Of a stretch of DNA of 64,000 nt, positions 12,101 through 22,769 are shown one piece after another. Location: the NCBI RefSeq assembly GCF_009727055.1, contig NC_052352.1, forward strand, positions 23,101,512 to 23,165,511, read 5' to 3'. The stretch's first letter is position 1; the number at the start of each line of letters is the position of its first letter. Both the position numbers and the translations under genes were made by a program. This stretch comes from Benincasa hispida. Lineage: Eukaryota > Streptophyta > Magnoliopsida > Cucurbitales > Cucurbitaceae. A model generated the notes under the pieces. That model was not told the origin of the DNA and did not search any database. It saw nothing but the letters and a program-made list of their open reading frames with translations.

Positions 12101-12427
12101 ACTCGCACAGACGTCGGAAAGCTCAGACTCAACCTTTGATCTATAATCCTTAACAAGAACAACATGCTCTTCATTCTTACGGCTCTCCTCCTTTTGCTCG
12201 ATGGAAGAGACAATCCGCCAAGCGGCTCGAAGTGAGCCAATCACGTTCTTGTAAGCGACAGAGAGAAGATTTCGCTCCTCGACAGAGAGCTCAGAGCCTG
12301 GGGTTGAACCAAGAACGAGTTTCTGCATGAACTGAACCATCTCTTCATATCTTTCAGCCTGCTCGGCAAGCTTCGCTAGGTACACGTATTGCTCGCGAGA
12401 GAGATTCTCCGGCACGGCGGCGGCCAT
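9133..12427 (-). CDS. 14-3-3 protein, kappa/lambda-like (4 exons)
   Basis: The four minus-strand exons are 12427-11930, 11474-11352, 9890-9774 and 9153-9133. They have GT-AG borders, all in phase 0, and give 252 residues. 14-3-3 dimers bind phosphoserine/threonine client proteins and alter their activity or location. Visible hallmarks are family signature 1 ([11 protein letters not shown], residues 52-62) and signature 2 ([20 protein letters not shown], residues 224-243). The phosphate-binding residues K60, R67, R140 and Y141 and the conserved N186 (in [11 protein letters not shown]) are also present. The sequence style ([20 protein letters not shown], short acidic tail DQLDES) fits the non-epsilon kappa/lambda group. 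The tail comes from a tiny last exon; retention of intron 3 would replace it with a different ~20-residue tail. A TTTTAAA sequence about 90 bp upstream of the ATG could serve as a TATA box. Intron 3 holds a fold-back element. Confidence 0.95.
9270..9713. mobile_element. Fold-back/MITE-like element in 14-3-3 intron 3
   Basis: Two imperfect inverted arms of more than 120 bp face each other. The left arm (9,270-9,398) runs from GTTTTCATTTGATATTTGG to CTCACTTTTGATC. The right arm (9,526-9,713) starts GATCAAAAGTGAGC and ends GGACCAATTGAAAC. About 125 bp of AT-rich spacer separates them. The right arm is longer because a GTAACAT/GGACCAA block is doubled within it. No transposase is encoded. It is contained in the intron and does not touch the splice sites. 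Superfamily was not determined. Confidence 0.7.
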
Positions 12428-13967
12428 TTTTGAACTCCGGCGAGCAGAAGAAAATGATACAGAGAGAAGAAAGGGATTTGCGTTTTCGCCGTTTGGTAAA
12501 GATGCCGCGGGCGGCTTTAAAACCCAAAAAAGAAAATGAAAAAGAAAAAAGAAAAAAGAAAAAAGAGTTGTGCTAGCCTGCGACGAATGTAGAATAAGAG
12601 TTAAACGAGAGCCGTTGGATTAAAGTTGGGGACGATGACATCGAGGTGATTGAGGAGGATTGCCAGCTAATGCAAATGTAAGGAGAGAGAAAGCTAACAC
12701 ATCTTTTTCTATTTTTAATAATTTCAATCATGTTGTGAGGTAGCGTTTCAATTAATTTCTAATTATTAATACGTCCATGGGAGGAAAAGCCACGACCTTG
12801 CCACGTCACAAATTTTTTTAATTACATTAAAATTATCATATTTTATTCAAAAATTAAATTTAAGATGGAAAAAAAAACAGCTCTAAGAAAACAAAAATAT
12901 TCGTTTATTAGCTGTTAATAAATTGATGGGAGGGAAGTATTAAGATTTAAGGGTATTGAATATGTATGGAATATGGATTGACTTTTTAATGAAGATTCCT
13001 TATATTACAAAATAAATAAATAAATAATTTTAAAATTTTCACTTTCTTTTAATTCCCTATTTTTCTTAGCTTTCAAAAATATTATCAAGTTTAATATATC
13101 ATTCTAGTCCATAAAATTTCTCCAATTTTCAGTCCCCACTTTTTCTAGTCTTTGTACTTTTAATAAATCTTAAATTTTGATCTCTAAAGTTTATTTTTAT
13201 TAAAATTAGTTCAACAACCCTAATAATATTCATGCAAGAAAATATAACATAAATATGTTTAAAAAATTTATAGTAAAGATGCAAATATATTATATACAAT
13301 TTGAAAAAAAAAATAAACTTGTATTATAGACCAATTTTAAGATTTATTGAAAATATCTACCCTAAGTTTAAACAAATTTCATAATTCTGAGATAACATGA
13401 TATTTAAACTAATTTTAAAATTTAAAATATGACATTAATGAGTACTCCCTAAAAGTGAAAGAAAACGCATATACATTGACTCCATTCATTTTATAAAGAT
13501 GTTTCATTTTACTCGCAAACGCAGAAAAATAACTAGAACTATGAAAAAAAGTCTTTAATGACTTAATGAGTCATCAACATATAAAAGAAAGTCCATTCTA
13601 GTTATCTGTCAAAATTGGAGGCGTTGAAACAATAACAATTTCAACATTTTAAACTTAGCTTTCAACCTAGAATCGAAAATACAAAGCCAACATCCATGCA
13701 TATTAGTGAAGCAAATAAATAGTATTCCTTTTCTGTCCCACAGATTAAGAATTTAGGAAGTGTAGTCAGGGAAGATAATTGATACAAATATGAAGGGTTT
13801 TCTTTTTGTTTTGGAATTTATACAAATATCAGAACAAATGAAAATATGGGGCAGTAGAAAGTCGAAAGCATTGGCTTGGCTCAAACAAGCCTTCATGTAC
13901 TTGAATTGTCATGTCGGCAGATTGCTAGATAATATGGCAATTGTTCCCAAGAGTGATGTTTCTGTTT
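12428..13967. other. Spacer between 14-3-3 5' end and J-domain gene 3' end
   Basis: The first ~150 bp are the probable promoter and leader of the 14-3-3 gene on the minus strand. The rest is AT-rich with no recognised gene. A small inverted repeat lies at 13,156-13,357. Confidence 0.5.
13156..13357. repeat. Short inverted repeat, possible degraded MITE
   Basis: The left arm (13,156-13,206, with AATAAATCTTAAATTTTGAT and AAGTTTATTTTT) is mirrored by the right arm (13,305-13,357, with AAATAAACTTG and AATTTTAAGATTTATT). Both arms are AT-rich, so chance matching inflates the similarity. Confidence 0.4.
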
Positions 13968-14273
13968 CTACCAAATTGAATGTTTAATTCCGAGGCCATT
14001 GCAAGTCAATATAAGGCCCTTGAAACGGTTGAGATATTCCTGCACAAAACATAATAATTTGCAAACATAAGAATAATAGAAGGCGTGGTTGGATGTTGTT
14101 ATTAAAAGGTAGAATAGAGAGAGGAAAGGATTTCTTACAACTACGGTGTAATCATATTTGTACAACATGCCTTTGTTGTCGTATTCTCTCCTCTTGATGG
14201 GATCACTCAAAACTGTCCATGAATAAAACAAGTTTTTTGTGAGATCTAGAGTTTATTAATTAACAATTGTGGG

Positions 14274-14304
<31 letters not shown>

Positions 14305-17300
14305 AAGGGGGAGGAAGGAAGGGGCATGGGAGATTAGGTAACCTCCAAAAGCCAAAACAGCCTTGACTAACAAAGGAGTGGAGTTGCAAACTCCATAGAG
14401 TCATGAAGTAGAGAGTTGTGAACCCATAGGATCCCCAGTATAAGAAGTTAAGAAGGTATAAGATTGATATTTTTAGTAATAGGATCCACAAACTTCTTGA
14501 CCAAACATGGAGTGCAGTTCACAACTCCTATTTCCCTAACTTCTTTTGACCAAACACCTTAGCAGCTGTGGGAAAGAAAGGAAAAAGAAGATGGTAAGAA
14601 AGTCGAATGTAGGGAGAAATATTTATCCAATTCCAAATGCTGCTGAAATTTATCTATCTCCATCCTGAAAAAACTTTCATATTTGTCTTTAGGGACGGAA
14701 AATTTGAGTTCAAACGGAGATCCTCTAAATTTCCTTCTCAAACATTCCCTCAGTTCTCTTTAGAAGAAAAGGGCACAGAAGATTAGGTAACCTCCAAAAG
14801 CCAAAACAACCTGGACTAACAAAAAAAAATAAAATCCTTAGAGGTGTTTGGCTCACCAACATGAGTTGAGTTGGTATAATATATCAACTCATTGTTTGGC
14901 CCATCAACTTTAAATGTTGGTAGAGTTGAGTTGGTATATTTTACCAACTCTCCCTTATTCTCATGGTTTCAATCGGTCGTTGTCACACTCCAAGGACTAA
15001 CTTCAGGCTCCGACAATCACCTCCGATGATAACTCCGGTGACCAACTCCGGGCTCCAACAACCACCTCCAATGACAACTCCAGCGAACCAACTCTAGGTT
15101 CTGACAACCACCTCCGATGACAATTCCGGCGACAAAATCTAGACTCTGACAACCACCTCCGATGACAGCTCCAGCGACCAACTCCGAGCTCCGACAACCT
15201 TCACGCAACCAACTCCGACAACCACCTCCGGTGACCCAACTCCGACGACCACCTTCACGCTACCAACTCTGACGACCAATTGGCTCTGACAACAAACTCC
15301 GATGAACAACTCCGACAACCACCTTCTTAGAATCCAACAACTACCTCGGACTACAAACTCCGATGAAAATCATAACGACCACTTTCGCCCGACCAACTCT
15401 AGGATTCAAAAACCACCTCTGATGACAAACTTCGATAATCAACTTCGACATCCACTTTCCCACTCCTACAAGACTAATGATTGATAAAGAATGTTGTAGG
15501 GTTGTTGATTATATTAAAAAAAAAAAGATTATTTTGTCTACATTAAGTGCAATGTTTATACGTAATGAATTCACATATCAAATGAGTGTTAAGAATATTT
15601 AGACAGAAAGTATGTAACATATAACAAAAAAAACCATAAAATGAAAAAAAAAAAAATTCTGGAACATTTTCCGACAAGAATTAGTGAAAATAGAGATTTG
15701 TTCTCTGATGATCCTCCAAATTTAGAGGAAATGAAAGTGAAACTGTTGAAAAAATGTGATAACATTCCATTGGTTGTTCTAATGATGGGAAGATTTAATT
15801 TTTTAAAAAAATCATGACATAGCAAAAATATAGAGCAACAATAGGAAGAAGAAGAAAAGAAAAGATGACAATGAAATTCATGAAGAAAAATTAGCTAGAA
15901 TCAAAAGTTTTGATTTTGCTTTAGTTCCTCATTTTATTTAACCATATTTCTACAAGAAATGTAATGAGTTAATTGTTGTTCATCGCCCAAAAAATAAAGA
16001 AAGAAAGAAAGAAAAGTTTTAAACATTAAAAGAAAAAAATTGCAATCTATATTTTATTCAAACAAAAATGGGTAGAATTATTGAATAAAAAAGTTTCAAA
16101 ACAAAAATAGTAATCATAAAAGCATATTATTTAGAGTTAAAAAAACTACATCAGATATCTAGACATTTGAACTCAACTCTGCAGCCCAAACACAGATATG
16201 AACTCAGACCAAATAACTCTACACCCCAAACACAAACATATGAACTCCACATACATATGAACTCCAGACATCCTACTCAACTCAGCATCTCAAACAGCTC
16301 CTTAGAGTCAAGGCAGTGGGGGAGATAGTAAGAAAGTAAGTGTAGAGAGAAATATTTATCCAATTCCAAATACTACTTAAATTTATCCATCGCCATCCTG
16401 AAACAGCTTCCACATTTATCTCTTAGGACGGAAAAACTGAGTTCAAATGGAGTTCCTTTAAATTGCCTTCTCAAGCATTCTCACAACCATATTTAGTCTA
16501 CTAAAATAGGTTTTCTACCTGATCTTAATAGTTAAGAGAATCTTACCCATTCATTTATACAGATTCACAGGAAAATGGAATGAGTAGTTTCATCTTGAAA
16601 CATTACATACTCCAACTAATCAAGCTAGCAATTGATTCGGACCATGAAGATACGCAAAGGGAGAGCAGTCAAAGATAGCTTGGAAAAGAAAATGCTAGGC
16701 TAGCTAGATGGCTGCTACCTCCTTGTGACTCATGTCAAAAAGGTCAAATCTTCGCATGAAAGACGCACTTAAACACACCAAGAAAATCAAGCAAAATCAA
16801 ATGCATATAAGAAAACACCTTAACAGCAAATTAATATCAGTTTACCAACAAAAATTCTCTACCCTCTGCTTTCAAGTTTCAACCCCACAAAACTACAGCA
16901 GATTAAGTTAAACTGATAGGTCATGGTTATATAGAGTTCTCCCTTGTAAATAACATTTACCTTTATATATCTCCAAAACTAAGATCGACTCTAATATATC
17001 CACCATCCATCAATTCTCTTATCACATAAAACGAAGACAAGGAACTAGGAGTGGGGTGGGGGACTGCTGACCGTTCCAATAACAAGGGAATTCTGCCCTA
17101 TCGGGAGAAAGCTGGTAAGCCGACCACAAGCCAACAATTTTCTCTGGATTTACTTTTCCCTATTATGAAAGTCAAATCGTCAAAATAGAGAAACCTATGG
17201 CCTATGGACGAAGTTCAACACAATATTCTACATGGAAAACCCAGAAAAGGACTCTGATAAATCTTTTTCTTAAAATAAGAAACTGAACTTTCATTAAGAA

Positions 17301-18952
17301 TTAGCAAGATGTGGCTGCAAAAGAAAGGCGGAAAGGGAAAAGCAACTTATTTAGGTATAGCATTGGTGATTTTCTGTTGCAGCCAACCTTCTTATACCTA
17401 TAAAAGAAAGGAGAAAGGAAGTAGCCTAGGTGGGAGCATGTACACTTCCTTGAGAGAACTGGAGAGAAAAGAAAATGTCAAAGCCACGAGAGAATTATTT
17501 ATAAAAGTGCAAGGAGTGAATTCAGTGGCAAAGTTTGCACCTTATGCAGAAATTACTTTTAAAAAATAACTAATATCGTCTTACTGAGTTAATCTTCTGG
17601 CACTCTTATAAGCCCACAAACTCTGCATGTAAACAGTAAATTGATATTTTCAAGATATTTTTAGACTTTGTCTCAAGATTTCTCCTATTCCAGGTTTCTC
17701 ACATAGAATATTGGAGTATAGTTTTATCCAAGTTATCTCTCTATCTTATTCGTTTTATTATTTATCTAGATGAGTAAATCATGGGAGAATACTAGTCCTT
17801 AGACATATTAGTTTAGTTGATGATGTTTGAACCATTTTTTCCAACAAATGGTATCAAACTAAGTTACTAAACCAGGCCAGAACACAAAAGCTCAGCACCC
17901 CAACATGTCCGTACAATAAGTTAATGCATCAATTAATAATGGAACCTTTCCTCCTCAATCCACCTTGTGGGGAGAAGGGTCACTTTTTATGGCTTGCTAA
18001 GGTGTGTGCAATCTTAGAAACAATGTGGGATGGGTGGAATAGTAGGACTTTTAGAGGGATGGATAGGGACCTTAGTGAGGTTTGGTCTCTTGCTCGCTTT
18101 CATGTTTCTTTGTGGGCTTTGGTTTCAAAGACCTTTTGTAACTATTCTATAGGTGTTATTTTGCATAATGGAAGTCTCTTCCTGTAGAGGGAGGTTTCTT
18201 TTTGGGGCTTGGTTTTTAGTACGCCCATGTATTCTTTCATTTTTTTTCTCTATGAGAGTTGTTTCTATCAAAAATTAATAATGGAACCTCCCAACAGTAC
18301 ATCAGTTTTTTTTTCTTATAGGACTCAACAGTACATCATTTGTGATTTTTCTGTTTGTGTGGTCTCAACAGTACATCATTTAAAAACTGTGTATTGAAAG
18401 TGGGGTCATCGGCTTTGTCTTATAGCCTTGTATATTTGTGAACTTGGCTTGTCTAGTTTATGAGTTCTCTACCACAACCTCTATGGTGGTTTCATTGTTC
18501 TTGATGGTAGTCTTTCCTTTCATCACCCCCTCCCCACCATCACCGCCACCCACGAAAAAAGAGATGCAAGAACCAAAAACTTGTCATCTCCCACAACAAC
18601 AAACCAGCAACATACCTGAGCTTCTCATTTCAAACTAAAATTACTCAATTTAAATGGAAACAACACTAGGTTATCATGCTCTTTAAAGAAAGAATGAAGA
18701 TGAACATACCTTTGCAGGCTCTCTTCCCACCGTAACTACTACTACAAAGCCCCTCACAGAATTCACTTTTCCATTCTTGTTTCTTTTCTTTCTCTGAGTA
18801 CTTGGGCATCTAAGATCTTCATGTAACAAATATAGAACCTTGGAAGGAGAAATTAGAAGTACAAGGAGGCAATCTAATTGATATTCGGTATTTCCCCTTG
18901 ACCGGGAGCCGATTCCTTGTCTCCCATTTGTACTACTTTTACTCTAATGATG

Positions 18953-19003
<51 letters not shown>

Positions 19004-19766
19004 TATATATATAACTACATAATCTCTACTCTACTGCTCAAGCCTTCTTATAGTGTGAACATTTTTTTTTACTTAAAATCCATTTCGTGACACAACACAA
19101 CTCACAAATCACGAGTATACACGATCCCTAACTAAGACGTATGTGATGGAAAATGCAGGAAATCCTGTAAAATAATGAGAGCAGTAAGATGCATTAAAAA
19201 CTAAAAGATGAAACCTGACCTTGAAAAGCCTCGTTTATTTCCTGAAATCTGGAGGTGGCAATATCTTGATCTTTCTGCTTATCAGGATGCCATTTCTACA
19301 GGGAACCAATTCCAAGTACCGGTAAAGATTATCACCCACAAATAAGAACACTGAAATGAGGAGCAAATCAAAATGGATAAAGGAAAAACGGGGAAAAGAG
19401 ACAAAATGGAGAGGACACGAAGTCACGAACCAGAGCCAGCCGTATGTAATTGGCTCGAATATCATGATCAGTTGCATCGTAATCCACCTCCAACGTCTTG
19501 TAATAATCCTAAAAAGAAGCAAAACCCAGAAAACTTCATCAATACGGAAAAATGCCCAACAACCAATACCAACTCAAAACCCTAGTACGTTTCACATGGA
19601 CAATAAATGCAATTGGAAGAGGAAGAAGAGGATGTGCGAGATACTCGTTAAGTGGAATCACCTTAAAATTAGTCGCTGCAGAGAAGAAATCAAAGTTAAT
19701 AAAGGATTCTTGATCGGATTGTGGCTGGTGGGAGTCCGGCAACCCACGATGGCAATCGTCCCACAT
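13968..19766 (-). CDS. Small J-domain (DnaJ-like) protein, 5 exons
   Basis: Minus-strand exons 19766-19662, 19508-19431, 19295-19220, 14212-14139 and 14039-13968 join in frame. They use GT-AG borders, with one codon split across exons 3 and 4, and give 134 residues. A J-domain runs from DYYKTLEVDYDATDHDIRA (residue 36 on) through WHPDK (HPD at 64-66) and FQEINEAFQVLSDP to KRREYD. The HPD motif is what stimulates the ATPase of Hsp70 partners. No Gly/Phe-rich or zinc-finger region follows. Instead there is a short tail with EYLNRFKGLILTCNGLGI, which I recognise from a family of small plant J-domain proteins; its role is not known to me. The start ATG was chosen as the only one giving an in-frame first exon before the acceptor. 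Intron 3 is about 5 kb and full of repeats, which could affect splicing. A CT-rich leader lies just upstream of the ATG. Confidence 0.85.
14328..14820. repeat. Duplicated intron segment in J-domain gene
   Basis: GATTAGGTAACCTCCAAAAG occurs at about 14,332 and again at about 14,781. The block at 14,587-14,765 (AGAAATATTTATCCAATTCC, CCATCCTGAAA, AGGACGGAAAA) recurs at about 16,320-16,490. The pattern fits two tandem copies of a ~250-bp intron segment. Each copy is interrupted just before a CTTAG site by different inserted DNA: a ~190-bp piece ending CCAAACACC in copy 1, and the 1.46-kb element at 14,841 in copy 2. A long T tract lies at 14,279-14,304. Confidence 0.65.
14841..16301. mobile_element. 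PIF/Harbinger-like non-autonomous element, 1.46 kb
   Basis: The ends form imperfect inverted repeats. The left end starts GAGGTGTTTGGCTCACCAAC and continues to GAGTTGAGTTGG. The complement of the right end starts GGAGCTGTTTGAGATGCTGA and continues to GTTGAGTAGG. The element is flanked by TTA on both sides (14,838-14,840 and 16,302-16,304). A GGTGTTTGG-type terminus with TTA duplication is characteristic of PIF/Harbinger DNA transposons. No transposase is seen, so it would depend on an enzyme made elsewhere. About a third of the interior is a 45-bp minisatellite. It lies in intron 3 of the J-domain gene. Confidence 0.65.
15000..15480. repeat. ~45-bp minisatellite inside the Harbinger-like element
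   Basis: The core CACCTCCGATGA recurs at about 15,018, 15,109 and 15,152, with a one-base variant near 15,062. It is interleaved with CGACCAACTCCG-type text, giving a spacing of about 43-47 bp that loosens toward 15,480. The period is a multiple of three, so repetitive open frames appear on both strands. I do not regard them as genes. Confidence 0.8.
16302..17930. other. J-domain gene intron 3, unassigned stretch
   Basis: After the second copy of the duplicated segment (to about 16,490) nothing could be identified. A short open frame at 17,309-17,569 has no recognisable domain. The TTCATTAAGAA text near 17,290 resembles, on the minus strand, the 3' end style of plant LINEs, but this was not supported further. 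Confidence 0.4.
17931..18289 (+). mobile_element. 5'-truncated LINE with 17-bp target duplication
   Basis: A ~325-bp insert (17,948-18,272) is flanked by the perfect direct repeat AATTAATAATGGAACCT (17,931-17,947 and 18,273-18,289). The insert starts within the last part of a LINE open frame, with EVWSLARFHVSLWALVSK followed by TFCNYS, a stop, and a short 3' UTR ending in CTATCAAA. That protein style is the C-terminal end typical of plant L1-type elements. Truncation at the 5' end plus a long target duplication is the normal outcome of target-primed reverse transcription. It lies in sense (+) opposite to the host gene. Confidence 0.85.
18956..19012. repeat. Compound microsatellite (CT)n(GT)n(AT)n
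   Basis: A run of CT dinucleotides passes directly into GT and then AT dinucleotides. It lies in intron 3 of the J-domain gene, close to the acceptor-side flank of exon 3, and is likely polymorphic in length. Confidence 0.95.
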
Positions 19767-19778
19767 CGCAGCACAACA

Positions 19779-19798
19779 GAGAGAGAGAGAGAGAGAGA
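19779..19798 (-). promoter_or_regulatory. (CT)n tract in the J-domain gene leader
   Basis: A run of GA dinucleotides on the plus strand reads as CT repeats on the coding strand, starting 12 bases upstream of the ATG at 19,766. CT-rich tracts are common in plant 5' leaders and core promoters. The function here is inference. Confidence 0.5.
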
Positions 19799-21249
19799 TA
19801 AAATCGGGAGTGCGTCGGAGGCGATGGATTAAAGCGATTGGAAGGTGGTAGCTGGCCTGCTGACTCGTCTAGTTTGTTCGTGAATTTTTGTGCTTATCGA
19901 AATGCCGCGTAATACAGATTATTGTGATTTTAGCCTACGCATACGCTATGCAATCCGAATCAAAGAAAAACAACAAAATGTAAATACAAGGAAGGTTCTA
20001 AATATGGATGCCAATGGAGAGTGGAAATTTTGAGAAAACTTATTAAATCGGTAGAAATGGTTATAATTCGAAATATGATCTCGATGTAGATGAAAATTTT
20101 GAGAAAAATTATAGAAATTGAAAATTTTGTTATAATTAGTTAATGAAACTTTCGTAGTTGTTTAATTACTATAATTGATTATTTTTAATCACAATCTATA
20201 CTATGAGACAAACATTCAATTTTCCTTTTGAGTTATTGGTTATAAGGTTATATGAGTAATTTTACTTTAAAATCGTTAAATAAAAAAAATCTCCTATTTA
20301 ATATTTACATTTGTTTTTTTTTTTTAAATATCGAACATCACGTTAATCCATTCAAAAATATTATTTATCTTTTATATATTTTTTAATTCTCATGTCCTTT
20401 TATGTTTATATAAGTTCACCCTCTTTCAATCTTCCAATTCTCAAAACTTCCTCTCAATATTCTCTTTTATTTAACACGAGCGTAACTCAATTGACATAAT
20501 ACTCGTATGACATAATATTCGTATCAATTCCCCCACCTAACATAGTATCAATTGGCATAATACTCGTACCATGCAATTTCTTATTTGATTAGGTTATTCA
20601 TTCTCACATATTAAAGAGGGTAGAGATGGAATACTCTTGAGGTTCCAACAATTTAATGGTTTTATAAGTTTTTTTTTTTTTTTTTTACTTTTTAATTTTG
20701 TAGATACAAATCTACACCCATGAATTGAGTTTAGTTGAGTGATTATACTTTTTTTCTCCTTAATTTGTTGTAAATACACCCATTTGATCCATATTTTTAA
20801 ACAATATTTTAAGGCTTTTCATCTTCATACAAAATGATATTTTTATTGCAATGAAGTTTAAAAATAAGAAAATACAACAGTAAGTCTGTAGAAAAATAAT
20901 ATTTTGGTTTAAAATAATAATAATAATAATATAAAATAAACTAAGAGAGGAGTATATATATATTTATATGTATATATAATTTGAAAGATCACGAAATTTG
21001 TAAGGAAATAGAAAAAAGTTGTTTTGATTTAAATTAAAGATTCAAATTAAGAAAAGTAATAAAATCAAAAAATGAAAATAATCTTGTTTCCTTCTATCTT
21101 ATTTTCTTAGTTTGATCTTTCTCAAATTTTCAGTTTAGATCTGGTTTACATTACTATATCATATATTTATTATTAAATTCTAGATTTTTATAATTATTTA
21201 TTGTTTTAAATCTTTAAAAAAAATCTTTCAACTTTACTTTAAAGATTTT
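19799..21249. other. AT-rich spacer upstream of J-domain gene
   Basis: The first few hundred bases should include the J-domain gene promoter on the minus strand; no firm TATA box was picked. The rest is AT-rich, with a possible tRNA-derived fragment at 20,476-20,570, T and A tracts, and an (AAT)n/(AT)n-rich part near 20,900-20,985. No gene was recognised. Confidence 0.5.
20476..20570 (+). mobile_element. Possible tRNA-derived SINE fragment
   Basis: GAGCGTAACTCAATTGACAT at about 20,479 resembles a tRNA A box, and CGTATCAATTCCCCC at about 20,520 resembles a B box (GGTTCRANTCC) with changes. The phrase CATAATACTCGTA occurs twice, near 20,495 and 20,557. Spacing and text recall tRNA-like dispersed repeats in plant genomes. 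The match is weak and no poly-A tail or target duplication was identified. Confidence 0.35.
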
Positions 21250-21671
21250 CGGCTACACACTCACACGTTTTCGAGAAGCAAGCTCCCTCCGATTTGCCTT
21301 GAATCTTCCTCTGTTGACCGGAAGAGATACCCGAAAGGCTTCCGAAAGGCTTTTTTTATAGAGAGAGAGTAAGGGGGCGCGGTACGGAAGATTGGTCCGT
21401 TCCGCAAAGCTGAGCTTTATGGAATAAGACCCGTAGAGTCCCGTCGGGTAGCCAGAACCTGCCAGTTTTTCACTAAATAGGCATAAGACTATCTTAGTCG
21501 CGAGATCGGCCCCGCCTAAGGCGTTTGGACTAGTTTACGAGGAGTGAAGCCGCTCGCCGCCTACCAATCAAAGAGGTTGGAAGAATAGGTAATAGACATA
21601 AAATCATCCATTCAGGTTCTATATTTGTTCGAACATCCCGCTACTGGCACTTGAAAAAGCTGCTTTCTAGA
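21250..21671. other. Probable mitochondrial DNA insertion (NUMT)
   Basis: About 420 bp with clearly higher GC content, bounded on both sides by very AT-rich nuclear DNA. Phrases such as GTCGGGTAGCCAGAACCTGC and GAGTGAAGCCGCTCGCCGCC have the style of plant mitochondrial intergenic sequence. This is recognition by style, not a database match. No tRNA, rRNA or protein gene was identified inside it. Boundaries were placed where base composition changes. Confidence 0.6.
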
Positions 21672-22769
21672 TTAAATAAAATTTTAAAAAATTACGTTAC
21701 TAGATTTTTTTTAAATCACATTTACTCCTTAATCTCTAATTCATGTTAATTAAAAGTAATTTTAAAAAAACGAATTTTATCTCTATTTAATATTATCTAA
21801 AACCGAATTCACATTAAAATAAAAATTTATTACAAAGAAAAACTCATGTCATCTAAAAACCTATGATAGTACATGTTTAAGGGGGAAAAACAATTTTATC
21901 TCAAAATCACGTTAGAAAGGATTTTTTTAAAAAAACAAAACACATTTTATCTAAAATTTACATTAAAAGCAAAAATAAAAAAATTAATGTTATCTTTAAA
22001 AAAAATCATTTAATTCATTTTAAATGATAAAGAAGTTTACAAAATAATAATAAAATATCATTTTATGTAATATTATTAAATAATCTCATTATATTCAAGT
22101 ATGATTCACACTAAATGCACGAGATTTTTGTTTTAAAATCTCATTAAATCTAATAATTTTGAGATTTAATTTAAAATTTGAATCTAAGATTTAAATTAAA
22201 TCTCAAAATTAAATTTTGAATCTATTTTTTTTTTATAAATAACTAAATTGTGCTCACAATTTTTTATGTATCTTCTTTTATTTTATTTCTTAATTTTATA
22301 TTTCATTATCATTTTTTTTCTTTTTGCAGTTTCATGTCATTTTTATCTCATTTGAGATATGTATACTAGTTTCATCTTACTGAACTTTTTTTCTTTTAAT
22401 ATTTAATTAACGACTTTGTTTTCTTCTTTTTCTACCTCTATAGTTGACGTTTTCTCAAACTTTCTTTTTTTAAATATTTATGGTGCACCAGTCTCCTTTT
22501 ATTTCTTACCTTTCTTACCACCCTGTTAAACTATTTTTTCTCTTATCATTCGCTAAATTTTTTATCGTATATGTTTTCCTTTTTCTTCTAATAGATGTAG
22601 CCATAAACTAGCTAATGGGAGGAGATTTAGATTGAATAATCTTTTTTTTTAATTAAAAAATAGTGAACTCGAATAGTAGTTATAGATACCATAGAAATAT
22701 CTTTTATTTTAAGATTTCTTATTATAAATGCAAATATTATTAGTTTATTTGTTTTTTAAGGAAGTTTAT
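21672..22769. other. AT-rich stretch, no gene seen
   Basis: Long A/T-rich text with repeated TTTAAAATCT- and ATCTAAAA-like words and no recognisable coding or RNA feature. It ends where the copia reverse-transcriptase relic begins, so the missing 3' part of that element was lost here. Confidence 0.5.

Noticed and set aside
15003..15484. Repetitive open frames with Trp/Gly/Cys-rich peptides
   Set aside because: The 45-bp minisatellite period is a multiple of three, so repeating peptides appear by construction. No start context or homolog was recognised.
17309..17569. 86-codon open frame in the J-domain gene intron
   Set aside because: No recognisable domain, no splice or promoter context; probably chance.
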